A DNA stretch of 26,989 bases from CAKOTZ01 sp964489885 (GCA_964489885.1 CAZAZX010000015.1:1-26989), one strand, 5' to 3'; shown: positions 1-7,599, counted from the first letter of the stretch. The notes: a model not told the origin generated them from the letters alone. Numbers and translations: made by a program.

Positions 1-50
1 TTCTCTACATTATATATTGGTACTATAATTGAAACTAAGCTATTCTCCAT
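1..50 (-). CDS. Glycosyltransferase family 2, N-terminal fragment (cut by window edge)
   Basis: Only the first 16 codons are inside the window, read leftward from an ATG at 50. They encode MENSLVSIIVPIYNVE, the first beta strand and the PxYN signature of GT-A fold family 2 glycosyltransferases. It starts 16 bp after the stop of the preceding glycosyltransferase, so it is the last visible gene of the polysaccharide operon. An AAAGAG sequence upstream is a weak ribosome binding site. The family assignment rests on the motif and on strong likeness to the starts of the next two genes; acceptor and donor cannot be told. Confidence 0.75.
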   Translation of the reverse strand, partial: MENSLVSIIVPIYNVE

Positions 51-66
51 ATTTACTCTTTTCTTT

Positions 67-1074
67 TTATTGATAATTCAAAATTCTTTTTAAAAATTCT
101 TTTATTTTCACTTTAAATTTAATAATATTATATACGTTTTTAAATTTTTTCTTACATATCATATAATATATTAATCTATAATATAAACTTAACTTGCTTT
201 TTTCATCAACGTTCATTATTTTAGATTGTTCCACATATTTTTTAATTTCTTTTAAAGACTCATTATTGGGTATGTTATGTATAATATTAAACCTTATAAC
301 TGAATAAATAGAATCAATATATAATTTCTTCATATATGACAAATCATATTTATATTTTTTGAATAACTCATACATATAGTCATTTAAAATTCTTTGCTGT
401 TCTAATTTATTTCCCTTTTTTTTATGCATTATGCTTTTTTCATTTTGATAATAGTAATAAAGTGGCTCTTTTATTACTTTTGCTGTTTTTATTTTAGTTA
501 AATAATCCAAGTTAAAAATAAAATCTTCTCCGCAAATGATATCTTCTCTAAAATGCAAGTTATATTTATCTATTATTTCTTTTTTATAAACTTTATTACA
601 AACGGAATTTAACAAATGATACCTAATTAAAGAATTAATAAATTCATCACCTATTCCAGTAATTTTATTTAAATTACAATAATTTACCCTTGTGTTTTTA
701 TTTTTTTTTAATATATAATTAAATATTAAAATTTCTTCAGAATTTAAATTTTCTAGTATCACCTTAATATAATCTTCTGTTATAGTATCATCACTGTCTA
801 CAAAGGTTATATAATTTCCTGTTGCATTTTTTAATCCTATATTTCTCGCAGAACTTACCCCGCCATTTTCTTTATGTATTACTTTAATTCTTTTATCTTT
901 TTTTTCATATTCGTCACATATTTTAGGACAACTATCTGTAGAACCATCGTCAACAAGTATTATCTCCCAATTGCTATATGTTTGATTTATTACTGAATTA
1001 ATGCATCTATCTAAATATTTTTCAACATTATATACTGGTATTACAATTGTTATCAATTCTTCGCTATTACACAT
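67..1074 (-). CDS. Glycosyltransferase family 2
   Basis: A 335-residue cytoplasmic-side glycosyltransferase, probably adding one sugar to a lipid-linked repeat unit of a capsule, exopolysaccharide or wall polymer. The N-terminal ~110 residues carry the GT2 hallmarks: VIPVYN, the VDDGSTD nucleotide-binding motif, ENGGVSSARN, and FVDSDD, which contains the DxD metal site. The rest is a less conserved acceptor region. A longer reading starting at 1107 is possible, but the ATG at 1074 follows an AGAGGA ribosome binding site at proper spacing, so I prefer it. It follows another GT2 gene with a gap of 84 bp and precedes a third by 16 bp. Sugar specificity is unknown. Confidence 0.88.
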   Translation of the reverse strand: MCNSEELITIVIPVYNVEKYLDRCINSVINQTYSNWEIILVDDGSTDSCPKICDEYEKKDKRIKVIHKENGGVSSARNIGLKNATGNYITFVDSDDTITEDYIKVILENLNSEEILIFNYILKKNKNTRVNYCNLNKITGIGDEFINSLIRYHLLNSVCNKVYKKEIIDKYNLHFREDIICGEDFIFNLDYLTKIKTAKVIKEPLYYYYQNEKSIMHKKKGNKLEQQRILNDYMYELFKKYKYDLSYMKKLYIDSIYSVIRFNIIHNIPNNESLKEIKKYVEQSKIMNVDEKSKLSLYYRLIYYMICKKKFKNVYNIIKFKVKIKEFLKRILNYQ

Positions 1075-1158
1075 ATATTCCTCTGCCTTCTTTATTTTTA
1101 AACACAATATTATTGTTTTATATGTATGAAACTTTCAATCTAGTTATAAAAATATTTT

Positions 1159-2133
1159 TTATTTTATTTCTCTAATTTTTAAATATAAATTCCAAAACTT
1201 TTTATAAAAACTTACACCAAAAAACAATAATATAATTGAAACTTTATCTCTAAAAGAACTTTTGAAATCAAAAATAACACTTTTATATCTGATTATTTCT
1301 TTTCTAAGTTTTCTTTCATCTTCAAAGTTTCTATTATTTGAATTTATCATTCTATTTAATGTGCTAATTCTTGCCCAAAACATCTTTCTTTTAATAGCCT
1401 TTTTCAATGAATCATATTTTGATAATTCTTTGCACATATTATCTGATGCTTCAATTAAATATAATTGCTTTTCATTAAATTTCCTACGAGTTATTGATTC
1501 ATTTCTAATCATATAATTATACTTCGCATCGAATCCAACCGCAACAAATTCATTTTTATCAATAAGTTTGTATATTGTATCATTGTCTTCAAATAATTTT
1601 CCTTTTGGGAAATTTATATTTTTAAATTGCTCTGTTAAATACATTTTTCCGTATGCAGATACATCAAAATTAGAGGCATATAATACATCTGAAAATGTCT
1701 TAATTTTATCCCATTTATTGCTTTTTCCATTTATTATTTTATTTATTTTTTTATTATTAAATATTGATTGTACTTTACAAAAGGAAATATCTGTATTATA
1801 TCTTTTTATCAAGTTATATAAATATTCAACATAATCTACATCAACATAATCATCACTATCAATAAAAGTAATATATTTTCCAATGGCATTTGCAATTCCC
1901 ACATTTCTTGCATCTGATAACCCACCATTTTCTTTATGAATAACTTTGATTCTGGAATCTTTTTTTGCATATTCATCGCAAATTTTACCACTATCATCTG
2001 TTGAACCATCATCTATCAAAATTATTTCTATTTTCTTATAAGTTTGATTAATAATTGAATCTAAACATTTTCTTAAATAAAATTCCACATTGTAAACTGG
2101 TACAACAATACTAATAAAATCCTCTTCCCTCAT
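1159..2133 (-). CDS. Glycosyltransferase family 2
   Basis: A 324-residue GT2 enzyme of the polysaccharide operon, paralogous to its downstream neighbour. Visible motifs are VVPVYN near residue 10, IDDGSTDDSG, KENGGLSDARN and FIDSDDY (DxD metal site) near residue 93. The C-terminal third is basic and may touch the membrane. The start ATG overlaps the stop of the upstream glycosyltransferase by 4 bp (ATGA), a sign of translational coupling, and is preceded by AGGGAAG. It probably acts on the cytoplasmic face on an undecaprenyl-linked intermediate. The exact sugar cannot be inferred. Confidence 0.88.
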   Translation of the reverse strand: MREEDFISIVVPVYNVEFYLRKCLDSIINQTYKKIEIILIDDGSTDDSGKICDEYAKKDSRIKVIHKENGGLSDARNVGIANAIGKYITFIDSDDYVDVDYVEYLYNLIKRYNTDISFCKVQSIFNNKKINKIINGKSNKWDKIKTFSDVLYASNFDVSAYGKMYLTEQFKNINFPKGKLFEDNDTIYKLIDKNEFVAVGFDAKYNYMIRNESITRRKFNEKQLYLIEASDNMCKELSKYDSLKKAIKRKMFWARISTLNRMINSNNRNFEDERKLRKEIIRYKSVIFDFKSSFRDKVSIILLFFGVSFYKKFWNLYLKIREIK

Positions 2134-2969
2134 TTCTTCCCTACTTTCATGCCTAAATATCTAGCTCCCATATCAGGCAACCATCTTATTATAGCTTTAA
2201 AATTCATATCTTGTATACTTCTTTGTAGTATATATTTAGATAATTCTAATCCAGAATTACTTGTTCCATATTTATCTAAATAACTATTTTTCTTCATAAA
2301 TTGGCCTGTTAACTTATATCTATTGTATAATTGTTTTAGAGTAAATTTATGGGAATGATATATTTCAGAATCTGCACAATATTTTATTTTATATCCATTT
2401 GTTATAAGTTTATATGCAAAATACATATCTTCATTTATAGGTAAATCCTTTTGATCGTATCCGTTTAAATCTTTAAAAACCGATGTTTTAATTGCACTAG
2501 ATGCATCACTAAAAAAAAACGTTCTTAATCCCAACTCTTTAATATCATCATTTGAAATAACTCTAGATTTATTAGAATAGTTTTTTTCTCTTGTATATTT
2601 TTCTATTCCATCATACTTGGTTAATTGCCTTGAATAAGCTGCAACTACACTGCCATCTATATCTTTTACAAGGTTATATAGCCAATCTTTTCTTTTAATT
2701 TCTATATCTTGACTTATAAATACTATTATGTCCGCTTTACTTTTTAATGCAGCTCTTTCTCTAGTTAAACTATGAGAAAATTCACTTTTTTTTATTTTTT
2801 CGTAATTAATATTATTATTTTTTAGTACTTCTTCCGAATTATCATTACTTTCTGTAAGTATGTATTTTATCTCATTAATTTGTACATTTTCTTGTGAAAT
2901 AATTGAGTTGTTTAAATTTATTATAAATTTTTCCGCATTATACAATGGGCAAATAACATCAACTGTCAT
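2130..2969 (-). CDS. Glycosyltransferase family 2, rhamnosyltransferase-like
   Basis: A 279-residue GT2 protein of a different subgroup from its neighbours. It has the N-terminal ICPLYN strand, an RERAALKSKADIIVF segment, and FISQDIE in place of the usual DxD-containing motif; SQD is typical of the RfbF/RgpB-like rhamnosyltransferase subgroup. The acceptor-side motif INEDMYFAYKL and a later HSH also fit that group. An upstream TTG at 2993 is open, but the ATG at 2969 has the better ribosome binding site (AGAGGGG). It follows the sugar-phosphate transferase by 14 bp and overlaps the next gene by 4 bp. Rhamnose as donor is inferred from the subgroup only. Confidence 0.8.
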   Translation of the reverse strand: MTVDVICPLYNAEKFIINLNNSIISQENVQINEIKYILTESNDNSEEVLKNNNINYEKIKKSEFSHSLTRERAALKSKADIIVFISQDIEIKRKDWLYNLVKDIDGSVVAAYSRQLTKYDGIEKYTREKNYSNKSRVISNDDIKELGLRTFFFSDASSAIKTSVFKDLNGYDQKDLPINEDMYFAYKLITNGYKIKYCADSEIYHSHKFTLKQLYNRYKLTGQFMKKNSYLDKYGTSNSGLELSKYILQRSIQDMNFKAIIRWLPDMGARYLGMKVGKK

Positions 2970-2983
2970 TTCTTCAACCCCTC

Positions 2984-3658
2984 TTATCCCCAAATTATAA
3001 TTTTAATTGTTTTGAATATACACTTAATATCAAGTATCAAATTACAATGTTTGCAATAATAGTACTCTAAACTTAATCTTTTTTCATAAGTATCTGCAAT
3101 ATTTCTATTACAAGCCCACCATCCTGTTATTCCTGGTTTTATACTTTCATATATTTGGTGGTTTCCATTATGTTTATCGAGCTCTCCTTCAATTAAGGGT
3201 CTTGGTCCAATTAGTGACATTTCTCCCTTTAACACATTAACAAATTGTGGTAATTCATCTATACAAGTTTTTCTTAGTATCTTGCCAATTGGAGTAATTC
3301 TTGGGTCATTTTTAATTTTTTGATTTGATTTCCACTGTTTTTCATACTCAGGATTAGTTAAAAGTTCGTTTAATAATTCATCAGCATTATAAACCATTGA
3401 TCTAAATTTATATATATATATCCTTTTTCCACCCTTGCCAATTCTTTTTTGTTTATAAAAAATTGGTTTTGTATCACCTGTAGCTAAATATAAAATTTTT
3501 ATTATAATAGTAAAAGGAATGAGCATTACTAAAGCAACTAAAGAGCAAAAGATATCAAAAATTCTTTTTATAGTATGGTATATAATTTTTTGCAACTTTG
3601 TAAGCATTATTAATGGATTTTTAGCCATTTTTACTAAAATGCTATTTTCTTCTTCCAT
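2984..3658 (-). CDS. Undecaprenyl-phosphate sugar phosphotransferase (initiating sugar transferase)
   Basis: A 224-residue short-form bacterial sugar transferase (polyprenol-phosphate hexose-1-phosphate transferase family). It moves a sugar-1-phosphate from a nucleotide sugar to undecaprenyl phosphate and so starts repeat-unit synthesis. One hydrophobic re-entrant helix lies at about residues 33-58, followed by the family motifs YKFRSM (83-88), the catalytic pair in IDELPQ (133-138) and IGPRP (150-154), then PGITGWW. It lacks the long N-terminal membrane part of WcaJ-type proteins. A strong AGGGGGA ribosome binding site precedes the ATG. It is the first gene of the glycosyltransferase operon, as expected for the initiating enzyme. 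The sugar is unknown. Confidence 0.93.
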   Translation of the reverse strand: MEEENSILVKMAKNPLIMLTKLQKIIYHTIKRIFDIFCSLVALVMLIPFTIIIKILYLATGDTKPIFYKQKRIGKGGKRIYIYKFRSMVYNADELLNELLTNPEYEKQWKSNQKIKNDPRITPIGKILRKTCIDELPQFVNVLKGEMSLIGPRPLIEGELDKHNGNHQIYESIKPGITGWWACNRNIADTYEKRLSLEYYYCKHCNLILDIKCIFKTIKIIIWG

Positions 3659-3727
3659 TTTATCCCCCTAAATAATTCTATCGTAAATTATATTATATCT
3701 TTTGTGATTAAATTGCACATTTTCTTA

Positions 3728-3756
3728 AATATATCATAAACTTTTATAGTATTCAA
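3728..3756 (-). promoter_or_regulatory. Promoter of the polysaccharide operon
   Basis: On the minus strand TTGAAT (3756-3751), 17 bp, then TATATT (3733-3728) make a good housekeeping promoter. Transcription would start near 3721, leaving a leader of about 60 nt before the sugar transferase ATG. I see no riboswitch or terminator in that leader. Confidence 0.55.
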
Positions 3757-3837
3757 CATTAAATTACATTTTATGTTATTTTTTTGGCAGTACTATATTT
3801 AATGAGAAATAAAGGCCGTATAAGCTTTCAAAATTAT

Positions 3838-3866
3838 TTGACATTTTTATTTTATTCTTGTATAAT
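3838..3866 (+). promoter_or_regulatory. Consensus promoter of the candidate small RNA
   Basis: TTGACA (3838-3843), a 17-bp spacer, and TATAAT (3861-3866) form a perfect housekeeping promoter on the plus strand. No protein gene follows on that strand before the terminator at 3930-3968. Confidence 0.8.
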
Positions 3867-3872
3867 TAATTG

Positions 3873-3968
3873 TAAATAAGATGAGCGACCACAGAAATGT
3901 GGCGTGTCGTTAGATAAGTATTTTTTTAGAATACATCTCTATTGACCAGACAGAGATGTATTTTTTTT
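3873..3968 (+). ncRNA. Candidate small RNA, about 95 nt, unknown family
   Basis: The transcript is bounded by a perfect promoter and a strong intrinsic terminator. Near its 5' end is a hairpin CCACA-GAAA-TGTGG (3889-3902) with a GNRA-type loop, enclosed by AGCGA (3884-3888) pairing with TCGTT (3907-3911) across a small CGTG bulge. The terminator is an 11-bp stem (3930-3940 with 3952-3962) followed by eight Ts. No open reading frame of useful length lies inside. I do not recognise it as 6S, SRP RNA or a named riboswitch. As no gene follows except ssrA 130 nt on, a stand-alone small RNA fits better than a riboswitch. The 5' end is estimated from the promoter. Confidence 0.55.
3930..3968 (+). 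terminator. Intrinsic terminator of the candidate small RNA
   Basis: A perfect 11-bp inverted repeat (AATACATCTCT and its complement, 11-nt loop) is followed by a run of eight T on the plus strand. The minus strand lacks a T run after the stem, so it works rightward. Confidence 0.8.
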
Positions 3969-4055
3969 GCTGTCTAATCTTCTTATTGAAAAATTTAATT
4001 TTGTTTCACCTCATTGACACATAATAAAAAGACTTCATTAAAGATAAATTTACCA

Positions 4056-4084
4056 TTGAATTTACTAAAGACATATTGTATAAT
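4056..4084 (+). promoter_or_regulatory. ssrA promoter
   Basis: TTGAAT (4056-4061), 17 bp, TATAAT (4079-4084). The start would fall near 4091, about 7 nt before the mature tmRNA 5' end, which would be trimmed by RNase P. Confidence 0.65.
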
Positions 4085-4097
4085 AATATATGTTTAT

Positions 4098-4454
4098 GGG
4101 GGTGTATTTGGCTTCGACAGTAATTTAGAAGTATTCATAGCGAGTGGTGGATGTTCGCTTTGGCCACCTAAAAAAAGCGAGATTAAATATAAACGCTAGA
4201 AATAATGAATTAGCATACGCTGCCTAATTGTAGCGACGTTTTAACTGTAGCTTCCCACAGCTTAGTTAAGGCGACGAATTAGTGGGAAACGAAATTATTC
4301 TTGGCTTCTTGGAATAATTGGTATTTATAGAGCTTTTATAAAATTGGTTTTGTCTATTAATCCAATTTTATAGAAATCAAATAATAGACTGCACTCGGAG
4401 AATTGGATATGGAAAAGTTTCTGGACAGGAGTTCGACTCTCCTCACCTCCACCA
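4098..4454 (+). ncRNA. ssrA: Transfer-messenger RNA (tmRNA)
   Basis: One-piece tmRNA of 357 nt that rescues stalled ribosomes and tags nascent proteins for proteolysis. The 5' end GGGGGTG (4098-4104) pairs with CACCTCC (4444-4450), followed by the discriminator A and an encoded CCA. The 5' conserved TTTGGCTTCGACA and the 3' T arm with GGAGTTCGACTCTCC are both present. The tag reading frame probably resumes at GCT 4195 after the usual AT-rich stretch and reads ARNNELAYAA, ending at TAA 4225-4227. The terminal AYAA differs slightly from the common ALAA but keeps the small hydrophobic end read by ClpXP. It has its own promoter and is followed by a strong terminator. SmpB is not in the window. 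Confidence 0.97.
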
Positions 4455-4455
4455 A

Positions 4456-4499
4456 AAAAATAAGCGATACACTTCATTTTGTGTATCGCTTATTTTTTA
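4456..4499. terminator. Bidirectional terminator between ssrA and the Cys-rich protein gene
   Basis: A long perfect hairpin whose stem includes AAATAAGCGATACAC, with an 8-nt loop and T/A runs on both sides. It ends ssrA on the plus strand and the converging membrane-protein gene on the minus strand, whose stop codon lies inside the outer edge. Confidence 0.9.
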
Positions 4500-4745
4500 A
4501 CAACAACATTTTTTATCACAACACCACAACATAATTATCCTAACAATAATTAGTATTAATAATATGATTGCCAATATGATAATTGCTGCCAATGATTCTA
4601 AAATTGCAGATGCTATTGCCGCTCCAATTATCAACCCTACAGTAAACAAAAACAAACTTATTAATATTACCAATATTAAATCAATACAACACCTTCTTGT
4701 GTTTCTTTCCCTATTACAACAAGTCACATTTATTTGCGGTTCCAT
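4497..4745 (-). CDS. Small Cys-rich two-helix membrane protein, function unknown
   Basis: Encodes 82 residues. The N-terminal 25 residues are polar with three Cys (TCC and CC-type pairs), followed by two long hydrophobic segments of about 20 residues each (around 24-46 and 50-72), and a C-terminal tail WCCDKKCCC with five Cys. The Cys clusters on both ends would be on the same side of the membrane and could bind metal or be lipidated; this is inference. A GTG nine bases upstream is in frame, but the ATG at 4745 sits 5 nt after an AGAGGTGG ribosome binding site and is preferred. I do not recognise the family. Confidence 0.7.
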   Translation of the reverse strand: MEPQINVTCCNRERNTRRCCIDLILVILISLFLFTVGLIIGAAIASAILESLAAIIILAIILLILIIVRIIMLWCCDKKCCC

Positions 4746-4819
4746 ACAATCCACCTCTCATTTAATTAAATTATTTTATAAACCATTATATGAAAATTAA
4801 AATAAAGTGTTAATTAATT

Positions 4820-4860
4820 ATTGTTTTTGTATTAACAAAAACAATCTTTTGTGATATATT
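4820..4860 (+). promoter_or_regulatory. HdeD-type gene promoter overlapped by an 11-bp perfect inverted repeat
   Basis: ATTGTTTTTGT (4820-4830), a 4-nt spacer, and its exact complement (4835-4845) form a 26-bp palindrome. A promoter TTAACA (4832-4837), 17 bp, TATATT (4855-4860) has its -35 box inside the palindrome. That position suits a repressor operator. The gene starts at 4893 behind AAGGAGG. Confidence 0.5.
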
Positions 4861-4892
4861 GAAATAAATTGTTTATTAAGGAGGTTTTTTGT

Positions 4893-5426
4893 ATGCAAGA
4901 CTTTATAAATAAATATAGCACAAATTCTATATTAATATCTGTTTTGTTAATTATTTTATCAATGTTTTTAATTTTTAATCCAACTATGTCACTTAACGTT
5001 ATTGTAGTTATAATTGGTATTATTTTAACAGTAAATGGTATTGTACACACTGTCTCATACTTTTCAAGCTCAAAAGAATTAAAAATGTTTAGTGTTGAGT
5101 TAGCTATAGGTGTAATAAGTCTACTTGTAGGATTAGTTTTTATTTTTAATCCATCAGTAGTCCAAGAATTTTTAGCTTTCATAATAGGAGCATGGATTAT
5201 TTTAAAAAGTATTACCTCTATTCAACTTGCACTTAACATGAGAGAATCAACAAATAAATGGTTCATCACACTTATTTTAGCAATATTTACATTTATATTA
5301 GGTATAATTTTAATATTAAAACCATTTGCAACAAGTATTTTAATTTCAGCTTGTGGTGTTATGCTTCTTATTTCTGAAGTTGCAAACATTATAGAAGTTG
5401 CGACAATGAAAAAATATATTCAATAA
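4893..5426 (+). CDS. HdeD/DUF308 family membrane protein
   Basis: A 177-residue integral membrane protein with about six hydrophobic helices in three repeated pairs, each pair following the DUF308 pattern (LLIILSMFLIFNPTMSL, LLVGLVFIFNPSVVQ, FILGIILILKP). This is the HdeD family, linked in enterobacteria to acid resistance; in Firmicutes the role is undefined. The start ATG follows a perfect AAGGAGG; an upstream TTG at 4869 lies before that site and is rejected. It is a single-gene unit with its own promoter and palindrome. A stem-loop repeat begins directly at its stop codon, followed by a terminator. Confidence 0.85.
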   Translation: MQDFINKYSTNSILISVLLIILSMFLIFNPTMSLNVIVVIIGIILTVNGIVHTVSYFSSSKELKMFSVELAIGVISLLVGLVFIFNPSVVQEFLAFIIGAWIILKSITSIQLALNMRESTNKWFITLILAIFTFILGIILILKPFATSILISACGVMLLISEVANIIEVATMKKYIQ

Positions 5427-5497
5427 GAATCCAACCCACCTTTCACAGTTAAAGCTGTTGGTGAGTTCTAAAGAAACCTTGTTATTTCACAATAAAA
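5424..5497 (+). repeat. Stem-loop repeat, copy 1 (IS200/IS605-end-like)
   Basis: About 74 bp starting at the TAA stop of the HdeD-type gene. It folds into AACCCACC pairing with GGTGAGTT (7 of 8), with an inner ACAG/CTGT stem and a TTAAAG loop, then a conserved tail ending in TTTCACAATAAAAAA. Copy 2 lies at 7600-7675 in the opposite orientation; the tails are nearly identical and the stems differ by partly compensating changes. The hairpin with a TAAAG loop recalls the 3' ends of IS200/IS605 (TnpB) elements, but no transposase gene is present. Confidence 0.6.
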
Positions 5498-5534
5498 AAA
5501 CTGTTTTTTAGATTTTTCTTAAAAGCAGTTTTTT
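5495..5534. terminator. Bidirectional terminator between converging genes
   Basis: AAAAAACTG (5495-5503) pairs with CAGTTTTTT (5526-5534), giving A and T runs on both sides. It lies between the converging HdeD-type gene and the RNHCP gene and can serve both. Confidence 0.6.
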
Positions 5535-5540
5535 ATTATT

Positions 5541-5861
5541 TTAAATGTTATAATTTTTATTTACACTTAGTTCAATTATTAAGTCCATATTATCATCTTT
5601 TGCAGCTTTATTTTTTCGTATCTTTCCACATTTTTTGCATTTATATATTATTACATATCCCTTTTTACTATTAATCTCTATTCCTATTGGTTCAAGTGCA
5701 CCTTGACATTCTTCTGCCCTATCTCCTGGATTTATATCTACATGTTTAGAATACAAACAATGTGGGCAATGATCTCTACATGAATAATTTAATGGTTCGA
5801 CTTGCATTTTGCAATTTTCACAAATAAAGCTTTCATCAATTTCAACAAATTTTCTTCCCAT
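5541..5861 (-). CDS. RNHCP domain protein
   Basis: A 106-residue cytoplasmic zinc-ribbon-like protein. It carries a CENC pair (Cys14, Cys17), the signature SCRDHCPHCLYSKHVD with Cys28, Cys32 and Cys35, then PGDRAEEC, and a second pair YKCKKCG (Cys75, Cys78), enough for two metal sites. RNHCP proteins have no settled function; nucleic-acid binding is a guess from the zinc-ribbon form. Its start lies 2 bp after the stop of the kinase gene and its GGAGAG ribosome binding site is inside that gene's last codons, so the two are translationally coupled. Confidence 0.85.
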   Translation of the reverse strand: MGRKFVEIDESFICENCKMQVEPLNYSCRDHCPHCLYSKHVDINPGDRAEECQGALEPIGIEINSKKGYVIIYKCKKCGKIRKNKAAKDDNMDLIIELSVNKNYNI

Positions 5862-5863
5862 AT

Positions 5864-7504
5864 CTACTCTCCAAAAATACTTCCACCTATAAATTCTCTT
5901 AATAATGAATTATTTGGAACATAATTAGGATTTATACTTTCAAAATAACTCAATAATCTATACAACCTCTTAGCTTCTGAAAATTCTTCATCTTTATCTG
6001 TAATTTTAGTTAGCAAAGGCATTGCATAATTTTTTAATACACTTATTTCATATACTAATGATGAATTAAACATACAATCTGCTTGTTCTTGAAAAGGAAA
6101 TATGTTTTTTTCTTCTCCTCTATTTACTGAATCCCACATTGATAGAGTGTGTTTTGCAGAATACCCTCTAAAATTATAATCTCTTACAATTCTTCTAATT
6201 AATCTTGTATCTGTTGTAGAAATTCTATTATAGTAATCTATGTTTAAAACAGTTAATGCACTTATATATATTTTATATTTATATTCTTTCGGAATGTGTT
6301 TTGTTAATTCATCGTTTAAGCAATGAATTCCTTCTATAACAAGCACTTCATCCTTATCTAAGTGCATAGTATTTCCCTTATATATCTTTTTACCTTGTAA
6401 AAAATCAAAAGTTGGGGCTTGGATAGTCTTTCCATCAATTAAATCTTGTAGATGCTTATTAAATAACTCCAAATCTATTGCATTAATTGATTCAAAGTCA
6501 TATTTTCCAAACTCATCAACTGGCGTTTGTTCTCTTTCGACAAAATAGTTGTCAACTGATATTGTTACAGGTTTTAACCCTTCTAATCTTAATTGAATTC
6601 CTAATCTTTTTGAAAAAGTTGTTTTACCAGAAGATGATGGTCCAGCAATTAGAATTACCTTTACATTATTTTTCTTTTTTATGTCCTCAACTATTTGCAT
6701 AAGTCTTTTTTCGTGTAAAGCTTCATCTATCAAAATTGTTTCTCTAGCTTTTTCATGTTGTATAAGTGTGTTTAATTTATATAAAGTATCAACTTTTAAA
6801 ACTTTGTGAAGTTCATTATAATCATCAAGTGTTTCCATTAATTTGTTATTTTCTTGAAACTCTTGTAGTTTCGTAGGGTCTTCCTTTGCTGGATACCTTA
6901 AAATAAATCCATTATGATACTTTTCAATATCAAATACTTTAATATATCCAGTAGATAAAGGCATTACACCATAAAAATAATTATAGTAATTGTCACAATA
7001 ATATAACATTATTTCTTTTTTATCAATCATATCCAATTGAAGTCTACCTTTTAATGTTCTTTCTTTTTCATAGAATTTTTGGGCATCTTCTCTTGACATC
7101 ATTATTTTTACAATAGGAAGATTTTTATTAATAATTTCTTGCATCTTATCCTTAACTTTAGAAATCATCTCATCTGTTACTTCCATATTATCAACTTCGC
7201 AAAGTAAAGCATTAGATAATTGATAATCAACAGTTAATAAGGCTTCTTTAAAAGTTTCATTAAAAGCCATTCCCATTATATATAAAAGTCCTCTTCTATA
7301 TATTCTCCTTCCATCCTTAGAAGAATAATCTATAAAATCTACATTTCCATCCTTATTAATAGAATAATCAAGAGATTTAACCTCATTATTAAAACGGCAT
7401 CCTAAAATGTTTTTGTTAGATTTATCAATTTCATCTTTAAAAATATCGGCTATTTTAGCACCATTTTCAGCTATTACCGTTTGGTCTTTATAAAGCAATT
7501 TCAT
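5864..7504 (-). CDS. Nucleoside (uridine-type) kinase with N-terminal TGS and ThrRS-like domains
   Basis: A 546-residue cytoplasmic protein. Residues 1-60 look like a TGS domain; 60-230 resemble the second additional domain of threonyl-tRNA synthetase; from about 280 comes a uridine kinase/phosphoribulokinase P-loop domain with Walker A GPSSSGKTTF (288-297), then SVDNYFVER and VLVIEGIHCLND. This fusion is widespread in clostridia and is usually called a nucleoside kinase; the substrate is not proven. The length fits the family. The ribosome binding site AAGGGA precedes the ATG. It forms a pair with the RNHCP gene. A 57-bp palindrome and stem-loop repeat copy 2 lie just upstream. Confidence 0.9.
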   Translation of the reverse strand: MKLLYKDQTVIAENGAKIADIFKDEIDKSNKNILGCRFNNEVKSLDYSINKDGNVDFIDYSSKDGRRIYRRGLLYIMGMAFNETFKEALLTVDYQLSNALLCEVDNMEVTDEMISKVKDKMQEIINKNLPIVKIMMSREDAQKFYEKERTLKGRLQLDMIDKKEIMLYYCDNYYNYFYGVMPLSTGYIKVFDIEKYHNGFILRYPAKEDPTKLQEFQENNKLMETLDDYNELHKVLKVDTLYKLNTLIQHEKARETILIDEALHEKRLMQIVEDIKKKNNVKVILIAGPSSSGKTTFSKRLGIQLRLEGLKPVTISVDNYFVEREQTPVDEFGKYDFESINAIDLELFNKHLQDLIDGKTIQAPTFDFLQGKKIYKGNTMHLDKDEVLVIEGIHCLNDELTKHIPKEYKYKIYISALTVLNIDYYNRISTTDTRLIRRIVRDYNFRGYSAKHTLSMWDSVNRGEEKNIFPFQEQADCMFNSSLVYEISVLKNYAMPLLTKITDKDEEFSEAKRLYRLLSYFESINPNYVPNNSLLREFIGGSIFGE

Positions 7505-7537
7505 AATTTCAATTCCCTTCTGCTAAATTTTTATTTG

Positions 7538-7594
7538 TGTCAATATGGACGTGCTCATTTGACATAAATGTCAATGAACACGTCCATATTGACA
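7538..7594. repeat. 57-bp near-perfect palindrome upstream of the nucleoside kinase gene
   Basis: TGTCAATATGGACGTG (7538-7553) is matched exactly by its complement at 7579-7594. The centre is itself a near-palindrome with CATTTGACAT opposite ATGTCAATG, so almost the whole 57 bp can form one hairpin. Neither strand has a clean T run right after the stem, so a terminator is unlikely; the plus side has T-rich sequence a little farther on. Confidence 0.75.
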
Positions 7595-7599
7595 TACTA

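Noticed and set aside
2969..2993. Longer start (TTG at 2993) for the third glycosyltransferase
   Set aside because: The ATG at 2969 follows AGAGGGG with good spacing and begins directly at the family's first strand.
3873..3911. Hammerhead-type ribozyme, because of GATGAG and GAAA
   Set aside because: The GAAA is the loop of a hairpin, not the core strand, and the CUGAnGA core is missing.
3873..3968. Riboswitch controlling a downstream gene
   Set aside because: No protein gene follows on the plus strand; only ssrA with its own promoter lies beyond the terminator.
4014..4199. Plus-strand open frame of 61 codons before and inside ssrA
   Set aside because: It runs into the tmRNA acceptor and tag region and has no ribosome binding site; the tmRNA explains the sequence.
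4832..5182. Minus-strand open frame opposite the HdeD-type gene
   Set aside because: It lies wholly opposite a well-supported gene with promoter and AAGGAGG, and its product has no recognisable pattern.
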